DNA of 64,000 nt from Pseudomonadota bacterium (GCA_023423695.1 JAFAFA010000052.1:62001-126000), one strand, 5' to 3'; positions 26,101 through 34,764 are shown, numbered from the stretch's first letter. Made by a program: numbers and translations. The notes: generated from the sequence alone by a model not told the origin.

Positions 26101-26212
26101 TAGCGGGGTCGTCGTCGACGATCAGGATCAGCCAGGGTTCGACCGGTTCGGCAGCCTCGGCCGCCACCTCGACGGCAGGCTCCTCCTCCGCGAACAGGAA
26201 TTCGTCGCTCAT
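23129..26212 (-). CDS. Multi-domain hybrid histidine kinase (REC-DUF3369-HK-REC-REC-HPt)
   Basis: This 1027-residue cytoplasmic protein starts with a receiver (LILIVDDDPAIHATT, VILLDVVME). A DUF3369/GAF-like sensor region follows (DINDYKSKTELT, LERILDASSTLLGKRTM). A coiled linker leads to a kinase core with H-box MSHEIRTPMNG, N-box NAVKFT, and G boxes DTGIGI and GTGLGL. A degenerate receiver comes next, then an intact receiver (VAEDHPTNRQV, LLTDCQMPEMDG), and a histidine phosphotransfer domain with AHKLAGSS. The start at 26212 follows GGGGGACC. It can run a full internal phosphorelay, but no partner regulator is adjacent. Its 3' end abuts the NifA sites of fixA, so transcription of the two may interact. 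Confidence 0.9.
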   Translation of the reverse strand: MSDEFLFAEEEPAVEVAAEAAEPVEPWLILIVDDDPAIHATTKMVLRGFTFEGRPAQFLSAATAAEARGVLRDNPAIAVILLDVVMESDDAGLRLVRYIRSELSNRRVRIILRTGQPGQAPERDVILSYDINDYKSKTELTAQKLFTSVVAALRGYQDITAIEDHREGLERILDASSTLLGKRTMAEFVRHAVAQIVGVCPPANGMTLGGVALVSRLSDGPQPAEPLVLGGAGRHVGMEGTPLFLALPDDAVQAVTAALTDGRNRYERGHSVLVFRSATRLHDTAVYLGHGRALTADERRLLEVFCAKVAIGFDNVHLYEELTELNRSLEGQVAERTRDLVAAREAAEAARSEAEAANQAKSLFLATMSHEIRTPMNGIQGMLELLEHTSLTGDQRELVTVVRESAGALLTIINDILDFSKIEAGRLDLERVPVALAGVVEGVADTLAPGARAKGLSLVTYVDPDLPAAVLGDPVRIRQVLFNIAGNAVKFTQSGSVTVRVELAHFDGDRVIIRVAVTDTGIGISPENQVRLFRPFTQAEVSTTRRFGGTGLGLSICRRLAELMGGDIGVTSEPNVGSTFWFTFAADLVPAEDDACLQRAPLLGVTVLLLAADAEERGFLARYLNADGAQVVEASDADAALRTLLPTAACDVLVSTLGTDTAALDSDPRGRVRGCVLIGGDAMTPGDAAALGSSRVGAGAGTVVLGRPVRRTSLIRAVLAAAGRMPAGEGGRADLQPEPEPAAPAAGRRRLPTVEEARAQGRLILVAEDHPTNRQVIQRQLTLLGHVMETAEDGAQALALWRAGGHGLLLTDCQMPEMDGIELARSIRAAEAAGGGPRLPIVAITANATENEAQLCLQAGMDDTLAKPVSLADLRRVLDRFLPPDGYAEDWAEEEPDEQVAQPPEAVEAPPVEPQAADLPPLDMDALTALFDGDADFVRHLLGEFVTSNRTSHRWLIDALAGEIWDEVRQAAHKLAGSSRTVGARDLAAAADAVEMAVIDRRLDGIAAMVARVGIELDRVVAHIEAV

Positions 26213-26402
26213 CACGGTCCCCCGGCGAACTTGCCGCGCTTTTTCCACCCCGGCGCGCGGGCGACCTTACCATAGGTGCGGGAAAGGCCGCCAGTTCGGC
26301 CCCGATCGGCGCCATGAGGCGGCAACCATCAGGTGGAAATGGTGGATTTGGCCGGCCGCAGCGGCCATGGTGGCGCCGCTTTTCCATCGCGCATGTGCCG
26401 TC

Positions 26403-27248
26403 ATGAACCTGCTTGCCTGCATCCACGACAAGGCCCCGCTGATCGAGGCAAGGGATCCCGACCTGGGCGACCTGTTCCCGCCGGGCTTCCTCGACCTGTA
26501 CGAGGTGCACAGCTACCGCAACGCCGCGCGCATCCTGGCCTATGCCTGCACGCCCGAGTTCCGCGAGATCACCGAGCGGCTGATGGAGTTCCGCATCCGC
26601 ACCGAGGACATCGTGGCGTCGGGCGGCAACAAATCGCAGATCGCCAAGACGATGGAGCGGATGCTGAACCCGCTGGGCTGGAACGAGACGCGCATCCGCG
26701 GCGACCTGTTCATCACCAAGATGATCGTGACGCATGAGGAAAAGCGCCGCATCGCCGGCAAGAACCGCGGCCAGACCGTGACCGAGCAGCGCCAGCGCGA
26801 GGAGCTGTACAAGGTCAACGGCTTCATCGACGGCCACAAGATCGATTTCGTGAAGGGCCGCGTGTCCTTCGACCTGGAATGGAACAGCAAGGACCAGACC
26901 TTCGACCGCGATCTCTACGCCGCCCGCACCTTCTACGAATGCGGCATCATCAACGCAGGCGTCCTGCTGACCCGCAGCGCCGAGCTGATCCCGCTGTTCA
27001 CCGAGGTGGCCCGGCGGGTGGAGATGAAGAACTTCCAGAACAAATACGGCGCCAGCACCACCTGGATGAAGAAGCTGCTCTACCGCCTGGATGCCGGCCG
27101 CGGCGGCGGCTGCCCGGTGCTGGCGCTGGGGATCCGCCCGGCGGTGGTGTCGGATTTCGAGGACTGGAAGGACAGCCACCCCGTCGTCCGCCAAACGGCG
27201 ACCTTCGATGTCGATGCGGGGGCGGAGGACGAGGACGATCTTTGGTGA
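26403..27248 (+). CDS. BglII/BstYI-like type II restriction endonuclease, solitary
   Basis: The 281-residue protein resembles the BglII/BstYI endonuclease family. The core HKIDFVKGRVSFDLEWNSKDQ (residues 145-165) gives Asp148, Glu159 and Asn161 in the D-X10-E-X-Q/N arrangement of the active site. ARTFYECGIINAGVLLTRS follows, as in the family. The usual Gln is Asn here. The predicted activity is sequence-specific, Mg-dependent DNA cleavage. No DNA methyltransferase gene lies beside it, which is unusual for a toxic type II enzyme. GC content matches the neighbours, so recent transfer is not evident. The ATG at 26403 is chosen; an in-frame start at 26367 is possible. Confidence 0.75.
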   Translation: MNLLACIHDKAPLIEARDPDLGDLFPPGFLDLYEVHSYRNAARILAYACTPEFREITERLMEFRIRTEDIVASGGNKSQIAKTMERMLNPLGWNETRIRGDLFITKMIVTHEEKRRIAGKNRGQTVTEQRQREELYKVNGFIDGHKIDFVKGRVSFDLEWNSKDQTFDRDLYAARTFYECGIINAGVLLTRSAELIPLFTEVARRVEMKNFQNKYGASTTWMKKLLYRLDAGRGGGCPVLALGIRPAVVSDFEDWKDSHPVVRQTATFDVDAGAEDEDDLW

Positions 27249-27267
27249 GGGGGGTGAGTGCCGCCCC

Positions 27268-27930
27268 TCAGGCGAACTTCCGGTCCGTCAGCAGCAGCCT
27301 CAGCGCGAAGCCCAGGAACAGCACCCCGGCGATGCCGTCCAGCGCCGTGCGCACCCGCGGGCTGGACAGCACGCGGCGGGCGGCACCGGCGCTGAGCGCG
27401 GCGATTCCGGCCAGATAGATGCCGCCCAGCACCGAGATGATGCTGCCGAGGATGAAGGTCTGCAGCGCGACATGGCCCAGGGCGGGGGCGATGAATTGCG
27501 GGACGAAGGCCAGTTGGAACAGAATGACCTTCGGGTTCAGCAGGTTCGTCAGCAGCGCCTGGACGAACACCCGGCCGGCGCGGGCCGAGGGCGGCGCTTC
27601 GACGGCCGGCGCGGGTTCGGCACCCCGGCTCGCCCAGACGTTCCACAGCGACCGCAGGCCGATCCACGCCAGATAGGCGCCGCCGGCATAGCGCAGCAGG
27701 TCGAACAGCGTGGTCGAGGCCGCAATCAGGGCGGAGATGCCGGCGGCGGCCAGCAGCGCATGCACCATGTTGCCGACGCAGATGCCCAGCGTGGCCACCA
27801 CCCCGGCCTGCCGGCCGTCGGCGATGCTGCGGGTCAGCACCAGCAGCGAATCCGGCCCCGGCGCCAGGACCAGGACACAGACGGCGATCATGTAGAGTTG
27901 CAGCAGATGGGGGTCGAGCGGCAGGGTCAT
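27268..27930 (-). CDS. LysE family translocator
   Basis: The 220-residue inner-membrane protein has six or so hydrophobic helices and the family features LVLAPGPDSLLVLTRS near the N-terminus and NLLNPKVILFQLAF in the middle. LysE/RhtB proteins export amino acids or related metabolites; the substrate cannot be read from sequence. It is 31 bp downstream of the lpxL-like gene, so it may be transcribed with the lipid A cluster. Confidence 0.88.
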   Translation of the reverse strand: MTLPLDPHLLQLYMIAVCVLVLAPGPDSLLVLTRSIADGRQAGVVATLGICVGNMVHALLAAAGISALIAASTTLFDLLRYAGGAYLAWIGLRSLWNVWASRGAEPAPAVEAPPSARAGRVFVQALLTNLLNPKVILFQLAFVPQFIAPALGHVALQTFILGSIISVLGGIYLAGIAALSAGAARRVLSSPRVRTALDGIAGVLFLGFALRLLLTDRKFA

Positions 27931-27961
27931 GGCGGCGGGCCTTCGGGCGGCAGGGGAGCGG

Positions 27962-28858
27962 TCAGTCCGGCCAGCGGCTGTGGATCCACAGCCATTGCGC
28001 CGGCTTGTCGCGGATCCAATCCTCCAACAGACGGTTCAGCCGTTCCATCAGAATTCGCGCATCCGCGTTGCGGTCGCCGCTGGTCGGGTATTCCTCCGGC
28101 GGCAGGACGGTGACACGGAAACGGGCGCCGTCCAGCCTTTCCGTCCGCGTGGGGCACAACGGCAGTTGCATCTTCATGCCGAGGACGGCGGCGGCCGGCG
28201 CGGTCATGGCGTCGCGGCCGAAGAAGGGAACCGGGATGCCGTCGTTCATCTTCTGGTCGATCAGCATGCCGACATGGCCGCCCCTGGCCAAGTGGCGCAG
28301 CAGGATCCGCGCGCCCTCCGGTCCCTTGGGGATCTGCGCCGCGGACGCCGCCCCGCGCAGCTTCACCAGCAGGTCACCGACGATCGGGTTGTTGGGCGCG
28401 CGGTAGACCACGCCCAGATCCAACCCGTACATGCGAGCGGCGACCGGCTGAACCTCCCAGTTCGCCAGATGGCCGGAAACCATGATGCCGGCCTTCCCAT
28501 CCTCGCGCAGTGCGTCGACGTGTTCGATGCCGACCACCTCCACCCGCTCGCGACCGATCTGCTCCAGATGCGGATACTCGGCGATTGTGCGGGCCAGATT
28601 GTCCCACATCCCCCGCAGGATCGCGTCGATCTCCGCCTCGCTCTTTTCGGGGAAGGCGCGGATCAGGTTGCGGCGGGCACGGGCGTTCTTGGGCAGCAAC
28701 GGCCCGACCGTCCGTCCGATCCAGCCGCCGAGCGCCGACGCGCGGTCGAGCGGCAGTGCCCGGAACAGGCCACAGACGCCATAGACGAGCGCCGCCTCCA
28801 GCTTGTAGCCGACATTGCGCGTCAGCCATTGCTGCAGCGGGCTACGCGGCTTGGCCAT
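27962..28858 (-). CDS. Lipid A biosynthesis (lauroyl/Kdo2-lipid IVA) acyltransferase, LpxL/HtrB type
   Basis: The 298-residue inner-membrane-associated enzyme belongs to the LpxL/LpxM family. It has a single N-terminal hydrophobic/amphipathic region and the catalytic H-x4-E motif in SGHLANWEVQP (around residue 129-134). It also has VYRAPNNP, GGHVGMLIDQKMNDGIPVPFFG and a C-terminal RNPDAQWLWIHSRW-like ending (DKPAQWLWIHSRWPD). It adds a secondary acyl chain to lipid A. It overlaps lpxK by 17 bp, which supports co-translation. Confidence 0.9.
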   Translation of the reverse strand: MAKPRSPLQQWLTRNVGYKLEAALVYGVCGLFRALPLDRASALGGWIGRTVGPLLPKNARARRNLIRAFPEKSEAEIDAILRGMWDNLARTIAEYPHLEQIGRERVEVVGIEHVDALREDGKAGIMVSGHLANWEVQPVAARMYGLDLGVVYRAPNNPIVGDLLVKLRGAASAAQIPKGPEGARILLRHLARGGHVGMLIDQKMNDGIPVPFFGRDAMTAPAAAVLGMKMQLPLCPTRTERLDGARFRVTVLPPEEYPTSGDRNADARILMERLNRLLEDWIRDKPAQWLWIHSRWPD

Positions 28859-29840
28859 CGGGGCTTCCTTTCAACAGCATAGTGGACAGCAGCGCGTCGA
28901 GCGCCCCCTCATCCTCCCAGCGGACGGAGACGGGCAGCACGTCCACCCTGCCCCGAAGCTCCGGCGGCAGGCGGACGACATCCTTGGCGGTGGTGACGGG
29001 CAAGGCGCCCGCTGCCGCGGCGCGGTCGATCAGGGCCGCGACCTCGGCGGGGCGGTAGGGGTGGTGGTCGGCGAAGGGCGCACGTTCCACCACGCGGGCG
29101 CCGAGCGCCTCCAGCGTGGCGAAGAACTTCTCCGGACGGCCGATGCCGGCGAAGGCCAGGACATCGCGGCCGGCGAGCCGGGCGGCGGCATCGGGATCGG
29201 GCTCCAGCCATGCCTTCAGCACGGGGCGCCGGCCGGCCAGCGCCGCGACGCCATGGCGGTCCTCCCCCAGGATCACCAGCGCATCGGCGCGGGCGAGGCC
29301 GTCGGCCACCCGTTCGCGGAGCGGCCCCGCCGGAACCAGCCGCCCGTTGCCGAAGCCAACAGCGCCATCGGCGACGATCAGCGCCAGATCCTTGTAAAGG
29401 GCCGGGTTCTGAAACCCGTCATCCATGACGATGGCCCCCGCCCCGGCGGCGACCGCGCGCTGCGCCCCCGCCAGCCGGTCGCGCGCCACCCAGCAGGGAG
29501 CGGCCCCGGCCAGCAGCAGCGCCTCGTCGCCGACATCGGCCGCGCTGTGGCTGGCAGGATCGACCTGCAGAGGCCCGGCCTCCCGCCCGCCATGGCCGCG
29601 GGTCAGCGCATGAACGGAAATGCCGCGGCCGCGCAATGCGGCGATCAGCGCCAGCCCGACCGGGGTCTTCCCGGCGCCGCCCGCCACCAGATTGCCGACG
29701 CAGACCACCGGCGCCGCGACCCGTTGCGGAACGGTCCCGGCGATGCGCCGCCGTCCGGCCAGCCCATAGAGCGCGCCCAGCGGCGCCAGCAGGGCGGAGG
29801 CCAGGCCGGGCGGCCTGTACCAGAAGGCGGGGGTCTTCAC
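28842..29840 (-). CDS. lpxK: Tetraacyldisaccharide 4'-kinase
   Basis: LpxK phosphorylates the 4' position of the lipid A disaccharide at the inner membrane. The 332-residue protein begins with an amphipathic segment (KTPAFWYRPPG). It has the P-loop GNLVAGGAGKTP at about residues 52-63 and the DDGFQNPALYKDLALIV block with the catalytic DDGFQ. The start codon is GTG at 29840. Its place between waaA and the acyltransferase is a common alphaproteobacterial arrangement. Confidence 0.95.
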   Translation of the reverse strand: MKTPAFWYRPPGLASALLAPLGALYGLAGRRRIAGTVPQRVAAPVVCVGNLVAGGAGKTPVGLALIAALRGRGISVHALTRGHGGREAGPLQVDPASHSAADVGDEALLLAGAAPCWVARDRLAGAQRAVAAGAGAIVMDDGFQNPALYKDLALIVADGAVGFGNGRLVPAGPLRERVADGLARADALVILGEDRHGVAALAGRRPVLKAWLEPDPDAAARLAGRDVLAFAGIGRPEKFFATLEALGARVVERAPFADHHPYRPAEVAALIDRAAAAGALPVTTAKDVVRLPPELRGRVDVLPVSVRWEDEGALDALLSTMLLKGSPDGQAA

Positions 29841-29868
29841 GGGCCGATCATCCCCTCACGTTCATCCC

Positions 29869-31155
29869 TCAGGCGGCGGTCGGGATGCCGGCGGTGCCCA
29901 GCACCGGGGACAGCGCCGCCAGCGCCCGGTCGATGATCCGCCGATTGTCCGCCGTCACCCGCGCCGCGCCCGCGACGATGCGGTCGCGCGCGCGGCTGTC
30001 GGTCAGCAGCCGCCGGATCTCGCGGGCCAGCGCCTCGCCGTCCGCGACCGGCAGGGCGCCGCCGGCGGCCTCCAGCATGTGGGTGATCTCGGCGAAATTG
30101 AACATGTGCGGGCCATAGAGCACCGCGCATCCCAGTTGCGCCGGCTCGACCGGGTTCTGTCCGCCATGGGGAATGAAGGAGCCGCCCATGCACACCACCG
30201 GTGCCGCGCGGTAGAACAGTCCAAGCTCGCCCATCGTGTCGGCGACATAAACGGCATGCTCCGGCCCCGGCAGCAGATGGCGGTCCGTCCGCCGCAGCAC
30301 CGGCAGCCCGCGCGCCCGCATCAGCTCGGCAACGGCTTCGCCGCGATGGGCATGGCGGGGGACGATGACGGTCAGCAGACCGGGCAGAGCCGAAGCCAGC
30401 GCCACGTGGGCCGCCGCGGCGATCTCCTCCTCCCCCGGATGGGAGCTGGCGAGCAGCCAGACCGGCCGCCCATCCAGCGCGGCGCGCAGCGGCTCCATCG
30501 CATCGGCGGCGGCGGGCGGCGGCTCGGCGGAGAATTTCAGGTTGCCGACGCTGGCGACACCCGCGGCGCCCAGCCGGCGCAGCCGCTCCGCATCGCCTTC
30601 GGTCTGGGCCAGCGTGATCTGGAAGGTCGACAACAGGCCGCCGACGAAGCCCGGCGCGTTGCGCCACCGGGAGAAGCTGCGCTCCGACATGCGGGCGTTG
30701 ACCAGGGCGGCGGGGATGGCGCGGGCGCGGATGCCGGCCAGCAGGTTCGGCCAGATCTCCGATTCCGTCCACAGCACCGCGTCTGGGCGCCAATGGTCGA
30801 GAAAGCGGTCGACGGCGCCCGGCAGATCGACCGGCACATATTGGTGGATCGCCCGCTCCGGCAGGCGCCGCTCCATCAGTTCGGCCGAGGTCACGGTGCC
30901 GGTGGTCATCAGCACGGTCAGGTCGGGCGCGTCGTCCAGAAGCCGCCGGATCAGGACCAGGACCGAATTCGCCTCGCCCACGCTGGCCGCATGGATCCAC
31001 ACCAGCGGTCCGGCGGGCCGCGGGCGCGAGGGCATGCCGAACCGCTCCGCCTGACGCACGGGGTCTTCCTTGCCCGCGGCGCGGCGGCGGTCGAGATAGA
31101 GGCGCACCGCCGGCCCGGCGACGGTCGTCAGGCCACGGTAAAGGGATTGCAGCAT
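29869..31155 (-). CDS. waaA: 3-deoxy-D-manno-octulosonic acid (Kdo) transferase
   Basis: WaaA transfers Kdo from CMP-Kdo to lipid A precursor at the cytoplasmic face of the inner membrane. The protein is 428 residues from the ATG at 31155, a start that puts YRGLT near the N-terminus as in homologues. The frame is open to a GTG at 31254. IHAASVGEANS, TTGTVTSAELM, LWTESEIWPNLL, SSHPGEEEIAAAAH and the C-terminal PHGGQNPVEPAQLGCAVLYGPH are the expected WaaA blocks. Confidence 0.95.
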   Translation of the reverse strand: MLQSLYRGLTTVAGPAVRLYLDRRRAAGKEDPVRQAERFGMPSRPRPAGPLVWIHAASVGEANSVLVLIRRLLDDAPDLTVLMTTGTVTSAELMERRLPERAIHQYVPVDLPGAVDRFLDHWRPDAVLWTESEIWPNLLAGIRARAIPAALVNARMSERSFSRWRNAPGFVGGLLSTFQITLAQTEGDAERLRRLGAAGVASVGNLKFSAEPPPAAADAMEPLRAALDGRPVWLLASSHPGEEEIAAAAHVALASALPGLLTVIVPRHAHRGEAVAELMRARGLPVLRRTDRHLLPGPEHAVYVADTMGELGLFYRAAPVVCMGGSFIPHGGQNPVEPAQLGCAVLYGPHMFNFAEITHMLEAAGGALPVADGEALAREIRRLLTDSRARDRIVAGAARVTADNRRIIDRALAALSPVLGTAGIPTAA

Positions 31156-31323
31156 CAAGGCCCGGAACAGGAGACGGACGACAACGGGCGCGTTGCCGGT
31201 CCCCCTGGTACGGAACACCGGCAACGCGCCCGGCGGCACCTTAGCACGCGACACGCATTCCGTAACAGGGGCCGGTGCGACGGGAAGCCGCGCGCCAGAA
31301 CAACCGAACGGTGCCTCCCTCTC

Positions 31324-31941
31324 TCACCGCTCCGCCAGCGCCAGCTTGGCCCCCAGCGCGGCGAAGGCGGCGGCGAAGCTGCGGCGCATCCAGGCCATCA
31401 CCCGCGGGCGGGAGACCACCTGATCGCGCACCGCGGCGGCGAACAGGCCGTAGACGACGAAGACCGCGAAGGTCAGCGCCATGAACACGCCGCCGAGTTC
31501 CAGCATGCGGGCGAGCGGCTGCGGATCGGCGTCGCTGACGAACTGCGGCAGGAAGGCCAGGAAGAAGATCGACAGCTTCGGGTTCAGCACATTGACCAGC
31601 ACCGCCCGCAGGATCATCCGCCCGGCCGGAAGCCGCGCCGCCTCCGTCTCCGTCCGGACGCTCAGTGCCCCCCGTTCCTTCAGCGTCGCCCAGGCCATGT
31701 AGAGCAGATAGAGCACGCCCAGGATCTTCAGCCCCTGGAAGGCCACGGCGCTGGTGTGCAGCAGCGCCGCCAGCCCAAGCACGGCCGCCGCCATGTGCGG
31801 CACGATCCCCAGCGTGCAGCCGAACGCCGTGATCGCACTGGCCCGCGCGCCCTGCGACAGCCCCGCCGCCAGCGTGAGCAGCACCCTAGTGCCGGGCGAG
31901 GCGACGACGATCAGGGAAGTGATGAGGAATTCGGGGGTCAT
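31324..31941 (-). CDS. LysE family translocator (second copy)
   Basis: The 205-residue membrane protein starts MTPEFLITSLIVVASPGTRVLLTL and has NVLNPKLSIFFLAFLPQF, the RhtB/LysE signature. It is distinct in sequence from the other LysE protein at 27268. The substrate is unknown. The ATG at 31941 gives the normal family N-terminus; the longer frame upstream is not supported. Confidence 0.88.
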   Translation of the reverse strand: MTPEFLITSLIVVASPGTRVLLTLAAGLSQGARASAITAFGCTLGIVPHMAAAVLGLAALLHTSAVAFQGLKILGVLYLLYMAWATLKERGALSVRTETEAARLPAGRMILRAVLVNVLNPKLSIFFLAFLPQFVSDADPQPLARMLELGGVFMALTFAVFVVYGLFAAAVRDQVVSRPRVMAWMRRSFAAAFAALGAKLALAER

Positions 31942-32102
31942 GGGCGGACACCTCACGCCGATATGGGAGAGCCGAATGGAACCACGGCGGGGGATCGTCG
32001 CCAAGGGAAGCTTTCGCAAGACGGGAAAGCGCATCCCGTCGCATTGTCCCCTGCCCCGTCCCTCCGCTATCCTGATCCAAATCCCCCGCCTCGCGGTGCC
32101 GC

Positions 32103-32921
32103 ATGCCGGTCTCATATCTGCGCACGCTTTCTGAGAGCAAGCGAACCAGACGGGCCAACGTCCATCTCGGCGTGTCGCTGGCCTTCGTCGCCGGGGCGAT
32201 CAATGCGGGCGGGTTGCTGGCGGTGCTGCAATACACCTCGCACATGACCGGCATCATCTCGTCCATCGCCGACAATCTGGTGCTGGGGCATCTCGTGGCG
32301 GTGGCGGCGGGGATGGCGTCGGTGGCGGCCTTCGTGTCCGGGGCGGCCTATTCGACCATCCTCGTCAATTGGGGACGGCACAACCGGATGCACAGCGCCT
32401 ATGCCTACCCGCTGTTCTGGGAGGCGCTGCTGCTGCTGGGCTTCGGGCTGCTGGGCAACAGCCTGGACGACCACCGGGCGCTGTTCGTGCCGGTGACGGT
32501 CCTGCTGCTGTGCTTCATCATGGGGTTGCAGAACGCCATCGTCACCAAGATCTCCAATGCGGAGATCCGCACCACCCACATGACCGGCATCGTCACCGAC
32601 ATCGGCATCGAACTGGGCAAGCTGGTCTACATCAACCTCGGCACCGAATCGGCGCGCTACCAGCCGGTGCGCACCAACTGGCCGCGGCTGGGACTGCTGG
32701 TGGCCCTGCTCGGCGCCTTCTGCCTGGGCGGGGTGGTCGGGGCTGCCGGGTTCAAATATGCGGGCTATGTCACGACGGTGCCGCTGGCCGCTCTCCTCGT
32801 GCTTCTGGCGATCGTGCCCATGGTGGACGACGCGCGGACGCGGACGCGGCTGCTGCTGCGCCAGAGGGTCAAGACGAACGGCGGTGGACGGCACCGGGAA
32901 GCGCCGCCCCCGCTGACCTGA
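32103..32921 (+). CDS. DUF1275 (YoaK) family membrane protein
   Basis: The 272-residue protein has about six transmembrane helices. The DUF1275 features GAINAGGLLAV, TSHMTGIISSIAD, FIMGLQNAIVTKIS and TTHMTGIVTDIGIELGKL are present. The family is widespread and uncharacterised. It is divergent from the second lysE gene, and its start lies in the region that the lysE frame would otherwise extend through. Confidence 0.9.
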   Translation: MPVSYLRTLSESKRTRRANVHLGVSLAFVAGAINAGGLLAVLQYTSHMTGIISSIADNLVLGHLVAVAAGMASVAAFVSGAAYSTILVNWGRHNRMHSAYAYPLFWEALLLLGFGLLGNSLDDHRALFVPVTVLLLCFIMGLQNAIVTKISNAEIRTTHMTGIVTDIGIELGKLVYINLGTESARYQPVRTNWPRLGLLVALLGAFCLGGVVGAAGFKYAGYVTTVPLAALLVLLAIVPMVDDARTRTRLLLRQRVKTNGGGRHREAPPPLT

Positions 32922-32926
32922 CGCCT

Positions 32927-33925
32927 TTACGGGAAGGGCCGCAGGTTGGACAGGAACTGTTCGGCCGAGCGGCGCCAGGAATAGCCTAGCGCATGATCCC
33001 GGCACTTTTCTCCGGGGATCGCCAGCGCGCCTTCCACCGCCCGCTTCAGATCCACGTCCAGGCAGCCGGCGCCGGAGCCGTCGACCACGTCCAGCGGTCC
33101 CGGCACCGGATAGGCCGCCACCGGCACGCCCGACGCCAGCGCCTCCAGCAGGACCAGCCCGAAGGTGTCGGTGCGCGACGGGAAGACGAAGACGTCGGCG
33201 GCGGCGTAATGCATCGCCAATTCCTCGCCATGCTTGGCGCCGACCCAATGGACGCCGGGGTATTTGCGCTGCAACTCATCCCGCGCCGGGCCGTCGCCGA
33301 CCACCACCTTGGTGCCGGGCAGGTCGAGGCGCAGGAAATCCTCCAGATTCTTTTCCACCGCCACGCGTCCGACATACATCGACACCGGGCGCGGCAGATC
33401 GAGGAAGCCCTTGTCGCGGGGCCGGAACAGCTCGGTATCGACCCCGCGGGTCCAGCGCCGGATGTTGGCGAAGCCGCGGCCCTTCAGCGCGTCCTCGATG
33501 GTCTGGGTCGCCACCATCACCGCCGAGGACGGCCGGTGGAAGCGGCGGACCACCGCATAGGACAGCCCCAGCGGGATCGGCGCGCGGTCGCGGACATATT
33601 CGGGGAAACGCGTGTGGTAGGCGGTGGTGAAGGGCTTGCCATGCTTCAGGCAATAGGACCGGGCCGCGAAGCCCAGCGGTCCTTCGGTGGCGATGTGGAT
33701 GCAATCGGGCCGCATGCCGTCGATCATCGCCCACAGCCGGCGCTTCGCCCCCAGCGCCAGCCGGATTTCCGGGTACGTCGGCATCGGCAGGGTGCGGAAG
33801 CGGTCGGGCCCGATCACCTCGACGCTGTGTCCCATCGCCTCCAGTTCGTCGCGGACGGTGCCGATGGTGCGCACGACGCCGTTCACCTGCGGGTGCCAGG
33901 CATCGCTGACGATCAGGATGTTCAC
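32927..33925 (-). CDS. Family 1/4 glycosyltransferase, lipid-associated
   Basis: The 332-residue GT-B protein begins with a GTG (NILIVSDAWHPQVNGVVRTI) and has YHTRFPEYVRDR, GVDTELFRP, YVGRVAVEKN, VGDGPARDEL and the C-terminal FPSRTDTFGLVLLEALASG nucleotide-sugar block. It resembles MgtA/SqdX-like mannosyl- or glucuronosyl-transferases acting on diacylglycerol. The GTG overlaps the stop of the upstream LpxH-like gene (GTGA), so the two are co-translated. The exact donor and acceptor are not known. Confidence 0.88.
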   Translation of the reverse strand: MNILIVSDAWHPQVNGVVRTIGTVRDELEAMGHSVEVIGPDRFRTLPMPTYPEIRLALGAKRRLWAMIDGMRPDCIHIATEGPLGFAARSYCLKHGKPFTTAYHTRFPEYVRDRAPIPLGLSYAVVRRFHRPSSAVMVATQTIEDALKGRGFANIRRWTRGVDTELFRPRDKGFLDLPRPVSMYVGRVAVEKNLEDFLRLDLPGTKVVVGDGPARDELQRKYPGVHWVGAKHGEELAMHYAAADVFVFPSRTDTFGLVLLEALASGVPVAAYPVPGPLDVVDGSGAGCLDVDLKRAVEGALAIPGEKCRDHALGYSWRRSAEQFLSNLRPFP

Positions 33926-34764
33926 GCCGCTTCCCGTTCCTTCGCCGGGATCTTGCCCGCGCTGGGACCAGGGGCGGGAAGCCGCCGCGCCATGACCTCC
34001 GCCCAGTGGATGATCTCCAGCACGCCGCTGTCGTGCTCCACCAAGGCGGTGCAGGACTCGACCCAGTCGCCGTCGTTGCAATAGAGAATTCCTTCGATAT
34101 CGCGCATCTCGGCGGTGTGGATGTGGCCGCAGACGACGCCGTCGACCTTGCGGCGGCGGGCTTCGTCGCCCAGCGCCTGTTCGTACTTGCCGATGAACTC
34201 GACCGCAGTCTTCGCCTTGTGCTTCAGGTAGGCCGACAGCGACCAGTAATTGAAGCCCAGCCTGCGGCGCGCCCAGTTGAACAGGGTGTTGACGTGCAGC
34301 AGCGTGACGTAGGCATGGTCGCCCAGCAGGGCCAGCCACTTGGCATAGCGCACCACCGCGTCGAACCTGTCGCCGTGGGTGATCAGCAGGCGCCGGCCGT
34401 CGGCGGTGGTGTGGACCCATTCATCGACCACATGCACGCCGCCGAACTGCAGGCCGACATAGTCGCGCGCCGCCTCGTCGTGGTTGCCGGGGATGTAATA
34501 GACCTGCACCCCCTTGCGGGCTCGGCGCATGATCTTCTGCACCACGTCATTGTGGGACTGGGGCCAGTACCAGCTTTTCTTCAGCCGCCAGCCGTCGACG
34601 ATGTCGCCGACCAGGAACAGGTGATCCGATTCGGTGTGCTTCAGGAAATCGAGAAGCAGCTCCGCCTGACAGCCGCGCGTTCCCAGATGAACGTCGGATA
34701 TCCAAATGCTGCGGTAGCGCTTGACCGCTGGGACGGCGTCCATCATCCGCTCCGTCGTCGCCAT
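33922..34764 (-). CDS. LpxH-type UDP-2,3-diacylglucosamine diphosphatase / metallophosphoesterase
   Basis: The 280-residue protein has the binuclear metal motifs ISDVHLGT (about 22-29), FLVGDIVDGW, YIPGNHDE, THGDRFD and VCGHIHTA, as in LpxH-like phosphoesterases. In lipid A synthesis LpxH yields lipid X and UMP. This paralogue is paired with a glycosyltransferase and a nearby diacylglycerol-kinase-type gene, so it may instead act in membrane glycolipid remodelling. The call between LpxH and a paralogue needs phylogeny. Confidence 0.82.
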   Translation of the reverse strand: MATTERMMDAVPAVKRYRSIWISDVHLGTRGCQAELLLDFLKHTESDHLFLVGDIVDGWRLKKSWYWPQSHNDVVQKIMRRARKGVQVYYIPGNHDEAARDYVGLQFGGVHVVDEWVHTTADGRRLLITHGDRFDAVVRYAKWLALLGDHAYVTLLHVNTLFNWARRRLGFNYWSLSAYLKHKAKTAVEFIGKYEQALGDEARRRKVDGVVCGHIHTAEMRDIEGILYCNDGDWVESCTALVEHDSGVLEIIHWAEVMARRLPAPGPSAGKIPAKEREAA

